DNA of 64,000 nt from Nonomuraea glycinis (GCF_014646515.1 NZ_BMNK01000001.1:662745-726744); one strand, 5' to 3'. Counted from the first letter of the stretch, positions 16,393-24,981 are shown. Program-made: numbers and translations. The notes: generated from the letters alone by a model not told the origin.

Positions 16393-17633
16393 CAGGCGGC
16401 CAGGAACAACGACGCCGCGAACCGGTCCCCGGCCGTGACCGTCAGCAGGGCCAGGGCGATTCCGGCGGCGCCGGTGAGCAGTCCGGGGTCGGGCACGTCG
16501 AACCCGAGCGGCCGCCGGCCGTCATAGCCGGCGCAGAGGCGATCGAACAGCTCGTTCGCTGCCGCGTCCAGGCCGAAGGCGGCACTGATCAGCATGAGAC
16601 CCGCCCAGCCGTGGCAGATCCCCGGCGTATCCAGCCCCCACACCGCGGGGGCCGCCAGCAGGCGCTCCATCGCCTCGGTGGCGACGCGCCGGTACCGGGG
16701 CTCGCCGACGGCGTCGCCGGCCAGCCACAGGGCGCGGGCCACCCCCGGCACTCCGTAGCACCAGGAGGCGCGGCGAGCCGACGGATACCGGGTCGCGCCG
16801 TCGACGCCCGCCGGCCAGAACGTCCCCCATTCGTCCTGCCCAGCCTGGGCCAGGAGCCAGTCGGCGACCTGCCGAATCGTCCCGGACCGCTCCGCGCCGC
16901 CCGTTCCCGCGCCGCCCGTTCCCGCGCCGCCCGCTTCCGCGCCGCCCGTTCCCGCGCCGCCCGTTTCCGCGCCGCCCGTTTCCGCGCCGCCCGTTCCCGC
17001 GATGTCCGTTCCCGCGATGTCCGTTCCCGCGCCGCCGCCGTCCCGCGCGAGCAGCGCCAGTACGGCCAGCGCGCCGGCCACGCCGTGGGCCAGGCCGCAG
17101 TCGGCGTAGTCGGCGGCGACCGTCCACCCGGCGGGGATCCGGTGCGCGGGCATCGGGTAGGGCGGGCTCGCGCCCCCGGACCGCACCAGGGCGGCCAGCA
17201 GGTCCTCCCGTTTCGCACCAGGCGGTCTGAGGAGCAGGTAGAGGCCCGCGCCCGCCGTTCCTGAGACGAGGTCGTGGTCGGGCACCGCCGCCACCGCCGC
17301 GTCCGTCCGGCCGAGCAGCCGCTCGTAGGCGCCGGTGCTTCCGCGGAGCGACGCGGCGGCCACGCCCAGCCCCGCGATTCCGCCGTCGAAAAGGCCCGCT
17401 CTTCCCGCCGCTCCTGCTTTCACCGCGTCCGCGAGAAAACGATGACCCACTGTATTCCAGCCATTTTCCGGGGAAATTCTGCCAAGTGCGGCATAAAGCA
17501 TGGCGAAACCCGCACCGCCCTGTGACAGCGATGCGGGATGACGCCGCGTGAATGGTTCGGCGGCGAGACGGGCCGCCAATTCCTGCGCGATGGACAGGGC
17601 GGTGGCTCGCCGGGAGGCGCTCGTCAGTAGCAC
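16392..17633 (-). CDS. LanC-like lanthionine cyclase 1
   Basis: About 413 residues. LanC landmarks: DLVSGTAGAGLYLL (catalytic Asp region), CGLAHGVAGAL (active-site His), ASWCYGVPGVARAL (Zn Cys) and GICHGWAGL (Zn Cys-His). All expected zinc ligands are present, so it should add Cys thiols onto dehydrated Ser/Thr. There is no ATG; the best start is GTG 17633, which overlaps the last 10 bases of the precursor gene and implies translational coupling. Its stop overlaps the transporter ATG. A Gly/Thr/Ala-rich low-complexity insert of about 48 residues (16893-17037) sits in a loop between the His and first Zn-Cys motifs. A second LanC is encoded at 21005-22288. Confidence 0.88.
   Translation of the reverse strand: MLLTSASRRATALSIAQELAARLAAEPFTRRHPASLSQGGAGFAMLYAALGRISPENGWNTVGHRFLADAVKAGAAGRAGLFDGGIAGLGVAAASLRGSTGAYERLLGRTDAAVAAVPDHDLVSGTAGAGLYLLLRPPGAKREDLLAALVRSGGASPPYPMPAHRIPAGWTVAADYADCGLAHGVAGALAVLALLARDGGGAGTDIAGTDIAGTGGAETGGAETGGAGTGGAEAGGAGTGGAGTGGAERSGTIRQVADWLLAQAGQDEWGTFWPAGVDGATRYPSARRASWCYGVPGVARALWLAGDAVGEPRYRRVATEAMERLLAAPAVWGLDTPGICHGWAGLMLISAAFGLDAAANELFDRLCAGYDGRRPLGFDVPDPGLLTGAAGIALALLTVTAGDRFAASLFLAA
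16893..17037. repeat. 15-bp imperfect tandem repeats inside LanC 1
   Basis: About ten copies of a 15-bp unit related to CCCGCGCCGCCCGTT. They encode GTGGA/ETGGA/GTDIA pentapeptides on the minus strand. The array is in frame and probably lies in a surface loop. Confidence 0.9.
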
Positions 17634-17842
17634 ATGCCCGGGGCCTTGGCCCCATAGGTGGGCGAGCACGTCCCGCAGTTCTGGGTGCCGCTGCACGTCC
17701 CGCTCCACGACACCTGCGTACCACACGTGTAGTCGCTGCCGCTGCACGCGTAGACGGGCGGGATCGCGTCGGTCTCGAACAGCTGCTCGATGTCGAGGTC
17801 GAAGACGTCCTCGGCGAGGTCGGCCTGGGCGACTGGGCTCAC
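17624..17842 (-). CDS. Class I lanthipeptide precursor, six-Cys core
   Basis: 72 residues from GTG 17842, which follows AAGGAAGGA by about 8 bases; an in-frame ATG at 17881 lacks a site. The leader contains FDLDIEQLFE, matching the F-N/D-L-D box of class I leaders such as nisin FNLD. The C-terminal part from about residue 28 (IPPVYACSGSDYTC...) carries six Cys (33, 40, 50, 56, 59, 71) and about 12 Ser/Thr. Several are in TC/CS pairs, and it ends APGMCY. Up to six thioether rings are possible. The leader cleavage site is unclear; no GG or PR motif precedes the core. It is the first gene of the minus-strand operon and is divergent from the dehydratase. I do not recognise a characterised product. 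Confidence 0.88.
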   Translation of the reverse strand: MSPVAQADLAEDVFDLDIEQLFETDAIPPVYACSGSDYTCGTQVSWSGTCSGTQNCGTCSPTYGAKAPGMCY

Positions 17843-18044
17843 TTCGTGTTCCTTCCTTCGAAGAGCCCCGATCGGGCTCATCGGGAAAGAAGCGTATCCA
17901 GTGCCGACGACGGAATATCGTCCACTTATACAAAAGTCGAAGTGTCCGGCCCGCGTGTTTCGCCGGTGTTATGCTCTCGTCCTCGTTCAGCCGAGTCCGG
18001 CGAAGCCGTATTACTCGCACCGGCCACTGATGAAAAGGCAAGGA
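17843..18044. promoter_or_regulatory. Divergent promoter region between the lanthipeptide precursor and the dehydratase
   Basis: The 202-bp spacer is less GC-rich than its flanks and must hold both promoters. A minus-strand TATAAG at 17934-17929 is a candidate -10 for the precursor. I could not fix a -35 or a clear shared operator. Confidence 0.4.
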
Positions 18045-21008
18045 ATGGCAGAGTTCGAGGTCGCCGATTTCGCGTTGCTGCGCATGAGCACGCTGCCCGC
18101 AGGACGGGCGGCCCAGACCCGGACCGACAGCGGCGACCCGGCGGCCTACCTCCGGTCCATCACCGCCGACCTCCTGGTCCGGGAAGCCGTCGCGGTGTCC
18201 AGCCCGTCGCTCGCCCGCACACTGGACCTCGTGCACGACGGGCGTGCCGTCGAAGGGAAGAAGCTGCGGCGCGCCGTCGTGTCGACGACCCGCTACCTGC
18301 TCCGGATGGCCACCAGGCCCACCCCGTTCGGGCTGATGGCCGGGGTGACGGAGGTGCGCTTCGACGACCTGGGCAAGCTCCGGCTGGGCGACCGGCACCA
18401 GAAGCTGACCCGGCCCGACACCGCCTGGCTCCTGGACGTCGTCCGCGGCCACGAACGCGACCCCGAGGTGCTCCGCCGGCTGCGCGTCGTGCTGAACGGC
18501 CTGTGCCAGGTGCGCGGCGATCGGCTGTCCCTGCCGCACATGCCCCGCGACGGCGACGCCGCGGTGCGCGAACTGTCGGTCGGCATGAGCCCGCTGGTGC
18601 GCTCCGTCATGGCGTACGCCCGGCGGCCCGTCGCCTACACCGAGCTGGTCGACCACCTGCTCCTCTCCTTCCCGCAGGGCGCCAAGGAGAAGGCGGAGCA
18701 GGCGCTGGCCACCATGGTGGAGCGGGAGTTCCTGCTCACCGACCTGGTGCCGCCGGACGACGCTCCCGACCAGATCGCGCACGTCACCGCCCGGCTGCCC
18801 CCGGCCGCGCGGGCCGGGCTGGAGGCGAGCGCCGCCGCGCTGCGCGCCTACGCCGCCGTCCCGGCGGGCAGTGGCCTGCCCGCCCTGCGGGAGGCGCTGA
18901 GCAGCGCCGAGGCCGTGCGCGCCGGCCATCACGCGCCGCACGTGGACCTCAGGATGGACGCCGACGTACGCCTTCCGCAGGTGGTCGCGCAGGAGCTGGC
19001 GCAGCTGGGCCGCACCCTGGTCCGCATCACGCCGCCCGACGCGGGCATCGAGCACCTGCGCCGCTACTACGACGAGTTCCTCGACAGGTACGGCACCGCC
19101 CGCCTCGTTCCGCTGAAGGAGCTGCTGGACGGCGAGCTCGGTCTCGGGGGCCCGGCCGGCTACCGGGCGTCCGAGCGGGCCGAGATCGAACCCGAGGAGG
19201 ACCGCTACCGCAACCGGGTGCTCGGCGAGCTGGCCCAGGGGGCCGTGCTGGACGGCCGGCTCGAGGTGGAGCTGGACGACGCCACGCTCGACCGGCTGTC
19301 CGACCGCGACGACGGCCGCCTGCCCGAGGTCCTGGAGCTCGGCGTCCACCTGCTCGCCGACTCGATGGAAGAGCTGAACGACGGGGACTTCCGGCTCGTG
19401 CTGGCCAACATGCCGCTCTCGCGCAGGCTGGGGGCCATGACGGGACGATTCACGTACTTCTTGGATGAGTTGCGCGAGCAGACGGCGCGCATGTGGCGGG
19501 AGAGCGCGGACGCGGTGCCGGCGCAGGTGACGTTCCAGCCCGCCTGGACCCGGATCATGAACGTGGCCCGGGTGCCGTCCCTGATCGAGCGCACCCTGCC
19601 GGTGGGCAGGTTCGCCGATCCGGGCGACGAGGCGGTGCTGACCCTGGACGAGCTGGCGGTGGGCGCCTCCGGCGACCGGCTGTTCCTGTGGTCCACCCGG
19701 CTGGAGTCGGAGATCGTGCCGGCCACCCCGCACATGCTGGTCGTCCCCCGGGTGGCCCTGGACGCCGTCCGCTTCGTGTACGAGATCGGCGAGGCCAGGC
19801 ACCGGGTCTGCAAGGGGTGGGACTGGGGGCTGGCGGGCCGGCTGCTGCCCTACCTGCCACGGGTGCGCCGGGGCCGCTCGATCCTGGCCTCCGCCATCTG
19901 GCGGCCGGCCGCCGAGCTCAACGACGTCAAGGCGCCCGAGGCCGACTGGGGCCGGCGGTTCGACGCCTGGCGGGAGCGGTGGCGGGTGCCGTCGCAGGTC
20001 TACCTGACCAACGGCGACAACCGTATCGGGCTCGACCTGGACGCGCCGCTGCACCGCGACATCCTCCGCCGCGAGCTGGACCGCCGCCCCAGCACGCTCC
20101 TGGTGGAGGCGCCCGGCGGCGCCGGCTTCGGCGCCGGCTGGCTCGGCGGGCGCGCCAACGAGGTCACCGCGACGCTCCGCTCGACGGCGCAGGAGCCGCC
20201 GATCCGCACCGCGGCCCGGCCGGTCCCGCCGCCGCCACGGCACCAGCCGGGCGGCGAGTGGCTGTTCGCCAAGCTCTACGCCTCGGCCGACCGGCACACC
20301 GACCTCATCAGGCAGTGGTTGCCCGCCCTGCGCGCGGCGCTGCCGCCGGAGGTGGACCGCTGGTTCTTCATCCGCTACTTCGATCCGGGCCCGCACCTGC
20401 GCATCCGCGTGCACGCCGAGCCGGCCACGCTGCGTCGGGAGGTGCTGCCCCTGGTGCACGACTGGGCCGCCGACCTGCGCCGGGCCGGGCTGGCCCGGTC
20501 CCTCCAGCTCGACACCTACGAGCCCGAGGCCGACAGGTACGGCGGGGTGGAGGCGCTGGAGGCGGCCGAGCGGGTCTTCGCCGCGGACAGCGACGCCGTG
20601 CTGGCCCAGCTGCGGCTGCGCCCGGACCTGACCCCGGAGCTGCTGGCCGCGGCGAACTACGCCGACCTCGCCCGCGCCTTCCACGGCGAGGGCTGGCAGG
20701 ACTGGCTGCTGGCCGCCTACCCGGTCGGCGAGCACCACCGGGCGTTCCAGTCGGTCCGGCGCACCGCCGTGGAGCTGATCGCCGACGGAGACCCCCGCCT
20801 GGCGGAGATCTGGCGCCCGCGCGCCCGCGTCGCCACCGAGTACGGCGAGCTGATCAGATCCCTGCACCGCCGGACACCCCTGGCCGCGCTGCTCCACATG
20901 CACCACAACCGGCTGATCGGGGTGTCGAAGCTGTCCGAGGGCATCTCCTACGCCATCGCCCGCGGCGCCGTGCAGGCTCTGCGTGACCGGGCCAGGCACG
21001 GGCGATGA
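18045..21008 (+). CDS. Full-length LanB lanthipeptide dehydratase
   Basis: 987 residues. The N-terminal glutamylation domain starts FEVADFALLRMSTLPAG and includes RYLLRMATRPTPFGLMAGVTEV. The C-terminal SpaB_C elimination domain starts near residue 740 (WLFAKLYASADRHTDLIRQWLPAL...RWFFIRYFDPGPHLRIRVHA). One polypeptide therefore carries both half-reactions, unlike the split system at the left end of the window. ATG 18045 has AAAAGG 8 bases upstream; the ATG at 18030 has no site. Its stop overlaps the LanC 2 start (ATGA). It should dehydrate the precursor at 17624-17842. Confidence 0.93.
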   Translation: MAEFEVADFALLRMSTLPAGRAAQTRTDSGDPAAYLRSITADLLVREAVAVSSPSLARTLDLVHDGRAVEGKKLRRAVVSTTRYLLRMATRPTPFGLMAGVTEVRFDDLGKLRLGDRHQKLTRPDTAWLLDVVRGHERDPEVLRRLRVVLNGLCQVRGDRLSLPHMPRDGDAAVRELSVGMSPLVRSVMAYARRPVAYTELVDHLLLSFPQGAKEKAEQALATMVEREFLLTDLVPPDDAPDQIAHVTARLPPAARAGLEASAAALRAYAAVPAGSGLPALREALSSAEAVRAGHHAPHVDLRMDADVRLPQVVAQELAQLGRTLVRITPPDAGIEHLRRYYDEFLDRYGTARLVPLKELLDGELGLGGPAGYRASERAEIEPEEDRYRNRVLGELAQGAVLDGRLEVELDDATLDRLSDRDDGRLPEVLELGVHLLADSMEELNDGDFRLVLANMPLSRRLGAMTGRFTYFLDELREQTARMWRESADAVPAQVTFQPAWTRIMNVARVPSLIERTLPVGRFADPGDEAVLTLDELAVGASGDRLFLWSTRLESEIVPATPHMLVVPRVALDAVRFVYEIGEARHRVCKGWDWGLAGRLLPYLPRVRRGRSILASAIWRPAAELNDVKAPEADWGRRFDAWRERWRVPSQVYLTNGDNRIGLDLDAPLHRDILRRELDRRPSTLLVEAPGGAGFGAGWLGGRANEVTATLRSTAQEPPIRTAARPVPPPPRHQPGGEWLFAKLYASADRHTDLIRQWLPALRAALPPEVDRWFFIRYFDPGPHLRIRVHAEPATLRREVLPLVHDWAADLRRAGLARSLQLDTYEPEADRYGGVEALEAAERVFAADSDAVLAQLRLRPDLTPELLAAANYADLARAFHGEGWQDWLLAAYPVGEHHRAFQSVRRTAVELIADGDPRLAEIWRPRARVATEYGELIRSLHRRTPLAALLHMHHNRLIGVSKLSEGISYAIARGAVQALRDRARHGR

Positions 21009-22288
21009 CGGCGACCCGGGAGCGGGCCGCCCAGGTCGCCGAGGAGGTGACGCGGCGGCTGGCCGACCCGGCCGCGGTCGAGCGGGTGGCCGCGGCCAAC
21101 ACCGATCAGCTCGCGGACGGGCGGCGCCCGCTGGTCTGGCATCCGATGTCGCTCAACGAGGGCTACCTGGGGATCGCCCTCCTGCACAGCGAACGGGGGG
21201 ACCGCGACCGGGCGTACGCCTTCCTGAGCGCCGCGGCCCGCACCCGGCCCGCTCGGCACGCCCTCCTCGACGGCCTGCCCGCCCTGCTGTTCACCGTGAG
21301 GGCCGCCGCCACCAGGCCCGGCGACTACGCGAGCCTGCTGAGCCGGGCCGAGCCGGCGGTGCGGGAGCTGACCCGGGAGCGCGCCGCCGCCGAGCACACC
21401 CGGCTGCGACCCGGGCGCGACGGCGTCGAGTTCGCCGCCTACGACATCGTCGAAGGGCTCGCCGGGCTGGGCCGCCTCGTGCTGGAGTACGGCGACACCG
21501 AGCCGCTGTCCTACCTCATCGCCCTGACCGAGCCCATCGAGAGGGCGGGCACGTCCGTACCGGGCTGGCTGGTCACGCACGCCGCGGTCAGGGGCGACCA
21601 CGCGGGGGACGGGCACTTCAATCTCGGTCTCGCGCACGGAGTCCCCGGCCCGCTGGCCCTGCTGGCGATCGCGTACGGCCGGGGCCTGCGCCTGCCGGGC
21701 CACGCGCAGGCGATGGAGCGCGTCGCGGACTGGCTGCTCGACTGGGCGCGCGGCGGGTCGTGGCCGCCGACGGTGCCGCTGCACGTGCAACGCGAGCGGG
21801 CGGCCGCACCGGGACGACGGCCGCACGATCACCGGGAGCCGATCCGCCCCGCCTGGTGCTACGGCACGGCCGGCGTGGCCCGCGCGCTCTACCTCGCCGG
21901 GCAGGCGCTGGACCGGCCCGGCTGGCGGGAGGCGGCGATCCGGTCGTTGCACGAGACGCTGGCCCGTCCCTGGGACACCTGGGGGATGGTGGACGCCGGG
22001 CTGTGCCACGGCTGGGCGGGCATGCTGCACATCGTCGGGCAGATCGGCCGCGACAGCGGTGACGAACGGCTCCTGGCCCACGCCGACGCGCTGGCCGGGC
22101 GCGTGCTGGACGCGTTCGCCGAGGACGCGCCGTTCGGATTCCGCTACGCCGCCTCCGGGGACGCCGAGGTCTCTCCTGACCGGGTCGGGCTGCTCGAAGG
22201 CGCCGCCGGCATCGCGCTCGCGCTCCATCACCACAGCAGCGGCAAGTCCTCCGCGACCGGCTGGGACACCGCCCTGCTGCTGAACTGA
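21005..22288 (+). CDS. LanC-like lanthionine cyclase 2
   Basis: 427 residues, coupled to LanB by an ATGA overlap. It has YDIVEGLAGLGRLVLEYGD (catalytic Asp), NLGLAHGVPGPLALL (His), RPAWCYGTAGVARALYLAG (Zn Cys) and AGLCHGWAGMLHI (Zn Cys-His), so it appears catalytically intact. It differs clearly from LanC 1 outside these motifs and is not a recent duplicate. Two cyclases with one precursor could divide ring formation or control stereochemistry, or one may act on another substrate such as the cluster at the left end. Which is essential cannot be told from sequence. Confidence 0.92.
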   Translation: MTATRERAAQVAEEVTRRLADPAAVERVAAANTDQLADGRRPLVWHPMSLNEGYLGIALLHSERGDRDRAYAFLSAAARTRPARHALLDGLPALLFTVRAAATRPGDYASLLSRAEPAVRELTRERAAAEHTRLRPGRDGVEFAAYDIVEGLAGLGRLVLEYGDTEPLSYLIALTEPIERAGTSVPGWLVTHAAVRGDHAGDGHFNLGLAHGVPGPLALLAIAYGRGLRLPGHAQAMERVADWLLDWARGGSWPPTVPLHVQRERAAAPGRRPHDHREPIRPAWCYGTAGVARALYLAGQALDRPGWREAAIRSLHETLARPWDTWGMVDAGLCHGWAGMLHIVGQIGRDSGDERLLAHADALAGRVLDAFAEDAPFGFRYAASGDAEVSPDRVGLLEGAAGIALALHHHSSGKSSATGWDTALLLN

Positions 22289-22320
22289 CCGATCATCGGC
22301 AAGCGAAAGGACCGTATCGC

Positions 22321-23571
22321 ATGGTGGGGTTGGCTGCCCTCGTGGGCGACGTCGAGCAGTTCTTCACCCGTCACCTCGGGAAGAGGCCGCTGCTGCGCGG
22401 CGGCGCGATCGCCGACGTCCGCGCGATCGCCTCTCTCGACGACATCGACCGCGTCATCACCGGCAGCGGCCTTCGGGCCCCGGGCGTACGCGTCGTGAAG
22501 GACGGCACGGTCCTGCCCCAGGACCGCTACACCTCGCCCTCCACCCTCGGCTACGCCGGCCTCACGGACGTCGTCGACCCCGCCAAGGTGACGCGCCTCT
22601 TCCGGGGCGGGGCCACGATCGTGCTCGGCACGGTGGACCTTCTCCTGCCCCGCCTGCACGAGCTGTGCAAGAACGTCGAGATGGACGTCGGCCATCCCGT
22701 GGACGCCAACGTCTACATCGCCCCGCCCGGCGCGAACGCCTTCCAGGTCCACTGCGACGCGCAGGACATCCTCGTCATCCAGGTGTACGGCGGCAAGCGA
22801 TGGACCCTGTTCGACCACATCGTCCCCAACCCCGGCGGCGGCCGGATGCTCCCCGGCCTGGACGCCCCCTCCACCGTGTACGACCTGCGCGCCGGCGACG
22901 TCCTCTACGTTCCGCGCGGTATGCCGCACCTGGTGCGCACCGACACCTCGTCCTCCGTCCACGTCACCCTCAGCATCAACACGCTGACGTGGGCGGACCT
23001 GCTGACCGACCTCACCGCGCGGATCCTGCGCTCCGACGCCTACAGCCGTCCCCTGCCCATGGGCCGCGATGTCGCCCGCCAGGCCGAGCCCCTGCTCAAG
23101 CAGTATGCGGACGAGCTCGCGGCGAGGCTCGCCGACAGCGACGCCGCCGCCCTGCACCGGGCGATCTACAGCCGCCCCGCCTTCGCCGAGGGCCACCGGA
23201 CCGGGCTGCTCCGCGACGCGCTGCTCGACACCCCGCCACCCGGCCGACCGGACCGCATCACCCTGCGCCCCGGCACCTGGCCGATCATCGCCAACCCGGA
23301 CGCAACGACGGAACGCCCCGGCGCGACACCTAGCGCGGCGCCCGGGGCGGCATCCGGCGTGACACCCGGTGCGCGGGGCCGGGGGGAGGCCGTCCGTATC
23401 GAGGTCGGCGGCCGGGCGTTCCAGGTCGCGCCCGAGGTGGCCGACGCCTGCCGCCGGCTGCTCGACGGCGGACCGCTGCCCGTCGAGGCCTTGTCGGCGG
23501 ATACAGCCGCCGGGGCCCGCATCGCGGAGGTCCTGCTCGCGCTCGGCCTGTGCACGACGTCACCGCACTGA
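22321..23571 (+). CDS. JmjC/cupin Fe(II)/2-oxoglutarate oxygenase of the lanthipeptide cluster
   Basis: 416 residues. The double-stranded beta-helix carries the facial triad His144-x-Asp146 (FQVHCDAQD) and His203 (PRGMPHLVRT), with GGKRWTLFD between, as in JmjC/ribosomal-oxygenase-like hydroxylases. An Ala/Pro/Thr/Gly linker at about 325-350 leads to a C-terminal domain of about 60 residues (VRIEVGGRAFQVAPEVADACRRLLDGG), resembling the winged-helix end of ribosomal oxygenases. It starts 32 bp after LanC 2 on the same strand, so it is likely the third gene of the operon. By analogy with oxygenases such as CinX it may hydroxylate a core residue; target and timing are unknown. Confidence 0.85.
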   Translation: MVGLAALVGDVEQFFTRHLGKRPLLRGGAIADVRAIASLDDIDRVITGSGLRAPGVRVVKDGTVLPQDRYTSPSTLGYAGLTDVVDPAKVTRLFRGGATIVLGTVDLLLPRLHELCKNVEMDVGHPVDANVYIAPPGANAFQVHCDAQDILVIQVYGGKRWTLFDHIVPNPGGGRMLPGLDAPSTVYDLRAGDVLYVPRGMPHLVRTDTSSSVHVTLSINTLTWADLLTDLTARILRSDAYSRPLPMGRDVARQAEPLLKQYADELAARLADSDAAALHRAIYSRPAFAEGHRTGLLRDALLDTPPPGRPDRITLRPGTWPIIANPDATTERPGATPSAAPGAASGVTPGARGRGEAVRIEVGGRAFQVAPEVADACRRLLDGGPLPVEALSADTAAGARIAEVLLALGLCTTSPH

Positions 23572-23625
23572 CAGCCGCGGCCGGACGCGCGCCCCGCCAC
23601 CGACGCTCGGGTCGGCACTCTTTCG

Positions 23626-23695
23626 AGATAGAACGTTCGGTCTTGACATGTGCGTGGCGAAAGGCCACGATAGCTGGAGATAGAACGTTCGGTCT
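23626..23695 (+). promoter_or_regulatory. ohr promoter bracketed by two TetR-type operators
   Basis: Two identical 18-bp boxes, AGATAGAACGTTCGGTCT, lie at 23626-23643 and 23678-23695, 52 bp apart. They fit AGA-N2-GAACGTTC-N2-TCT. TTGACA (23643-23648) overlaps the end of box 1. A possible -10 CACGAT (23666-23671) lies just before box 2. The same layout recurs at 34247-34315. Confidence 0.8.
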
Positions 23696-23729
23696 TGTCT
23701 TGTTGGCCGTGAAAGGAAACCGCATCATC

Positions 23730-24158
23730 ATGAGCAAAGCGCTTTATCTCGGCATTGCCACCTCCACCGGCGACGGCAGGGCGGGAGGCCAGGCGAGAAG
23801 CGACGACGGCGTCCTCGACATCTCCCTGGCGATCCCGAAGGAGATGGGTGGTCCCGGCGGGGCGACCAACCCGGAGCAGCTGTTCGCGGCGGGATGGGCG
23901 TCGTGCTTCCACTCGGCGCTCAAGGCCGTCGCGGCCCAGCGGCAAATGAAGATCGCCGACTCCGCGGTCATCGCCGAGGTGCAGGTGTACGCGACGCCGG
24001 AAGGCGGGTTCAACCTCGGTGCCGCACTGCACGTCGAACTGTCCGGGGTGGAGCAGGCGGTGGCCGACGAGCTCGTCGAAGCCGCCCACGCGGTCTGCCC
24101 GTACTCCAACGCCACCCGCGGCAACATTCCGGTGACCATTGACGCGACCGTCGCCTGA
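23730..24158 (+). CDS. ohr: Organic hydroperoxide resistance protein (Ohr/OsmC family)
   Basis: 142 residues with the two redox Cys of Ohr peroxidases, Cys59 (LFAAGWASCFHSAL) and Cys123 (AHAVCPYSNATRGN). The N-terminus, KALYLGIATSTGDGRAGG, is typical of Ohr rather than OsmC. It reduces organic hydroperoxides with thiol cofactors in the cytosol. ATG 23730 follows GAAAGG. The promoter carries two GAACGTTC-centred operators, so it is probably repressed by a TetR protein, with the one at 24982-25575 the first candidate. That differs from the usual MarR-type OhrR control. Confidence 0.92.
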   Translation: MSKALYLGIATSTGDGRAGGQARSDDGVLDISLAIPKEMGGPGGATNPEQLFAAGWASCFHSALKAVAAQRQMKIADSAVIAEVQVYATPEGGFNLGAALHVELSGVEQAVADELVEAAHAVCPYSNATRGNIPVTIDATVA

Positions 24159-24262
24159 TACCGGTGGTCGGGCCGATGTGCGTCATCGGCCCGACCGCCG
24201 CGGCCGGATCACGCCGGACCGGCCGGTGGGGAGGGGCGCCGAAGCTGATCTATCATGGCCGC

Positions 24263-24913
24263 ATGGTGAGGGATTCCGGCTCCACGCCGACCGCCGCCGG
24301 CTTGAGCAGTCGTGAGGTCATCTTGACCGTGGCCCGCACCCTCATCGGCGAAAAAGGCTACGACGGCATGGCCATCTCGGACCTGTGCGCGCAGTCCGGG
24401 CTGCCACCGAGCTCGATCTACTACCACTTCGGGAACAAGCTCGGCATCCTGGCGGCGCTCCTTGAGCGCACCTTCGAGGAGCTGCACGCCCTGTTCCCCA
24501 ATCCGTCCTCCTTCGACGACCTGGCGCCGCTCGAGCGTCTTGAAGCGTGGTTCTCGGCGGCGTGCAGTTCCCTCGACCGGCGGCCTGACTATCTTCGCCT
24601 TCTGGTCGCCATCAGCGTGGGCCCGCAGAAGGACTCCGAGGTGGTCCGGCGGACCGTGCGCCGCATCCGCGACTACGCCCACGCGTCCTGGGTGGAAGCG
24701 CTCACGCCGATCTTCGCGCCGAACGGCGGCGAAGAGGACGAAGCTCTCGTCGAGCGGCTGGCCGTCCTCGGGCGAGCCCTGACGGACGGCCTTTCCGTGT
24801 CCGAGAGCTTCGACGACCTGTCCTACAGCTCGCAGGTCGCCCCGTTCGTTTCCCTGATCAGTGGCTTGGCGGAGCACCGCGGCGGCGGGGGGCCGCAGGC
24901 ACGCGCGACGTAA
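24263..24913 (+). CDS. TetR/AcrR family transcriptional regulator 1
   Basis: 216 residues. The N-terminal helix-turn-helix is SREVILTVARTLIGEKGYDGMAISDLCAQSGLPPSSIYYHFGNKLGILAALLE, with a ligand/dimer domain after it. The ATG at 24263 fits the usual distance to the DNA-binding helix; upstream in-frame starts add nonconserved Arg/Gly residues. It lies 104 bp after ohr on the same strand and 68 bp before a second TetR gene. No clear palindrome precedes it; it may be expressed with ohr. Its targets are unknown. Confidence 0.85.
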   Translation: MVRDSGSTPTAAGLSSREVILTVARTLIGEKGYDGMAISDLCAQSGLPPSSIYYHFGNKLGILAALLERTFEELHALFPNPSSFDDLAPLERLEAWFSAACSSLDRRPDYLRLLVAISVGPQKDSEVVRRTVRRIRDYAHASWVEALTPIFAPNGGEEDEALVERLAVLGRALTDGLSVSESFDDLSYSSQVAPFVSLISGLAEHRGGGGPQARAT

Positions 24914-24948
24914 AGCCGGACCAAAGGAACGTGCAGGACAGTGAAAGC

Positions 24949-24966
24949 ATACAGAACGTTCTACCT
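24949..24966. promoter_or_regulatory. GAACGTTC-centred operator before TetR 2
   Basis: ATACAGAACGTTCTACCT shares the GAACGTTC core, with weaker flanks, with the paired boxes at ohr and at the DUF308/reductase operon. It lies 15 bp before the TetR 2 start, which suggests autoregulation by that protein. Confidence 0.6.
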
Positions 24967-24981
24967 GCTACACTTGAGACG

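Noticed and set aside
14437-16527. A long plus frame opposite the ABC transporter.
   Set aside because: Antisense shadow; the minus strand carries clear Walker and signature motifs.
16392-20999. A 1535-codon minus-strand open frame covering LanC 1, the precursor and the antisense of LanB.
   Set aside because: Only its last ~413 codons have LanC motifs. The rest is antisense of the LanB gene in high-GC DNA, with His/Gln/Arg-rich nonsense composition.
23550-23729. N-terminal extension of Ohr through the operator region.
   Set aside because: It would translate both TetR boxes and the promoter. The start at 23730 has a ribosome site and matches the Ohr N-terminus.
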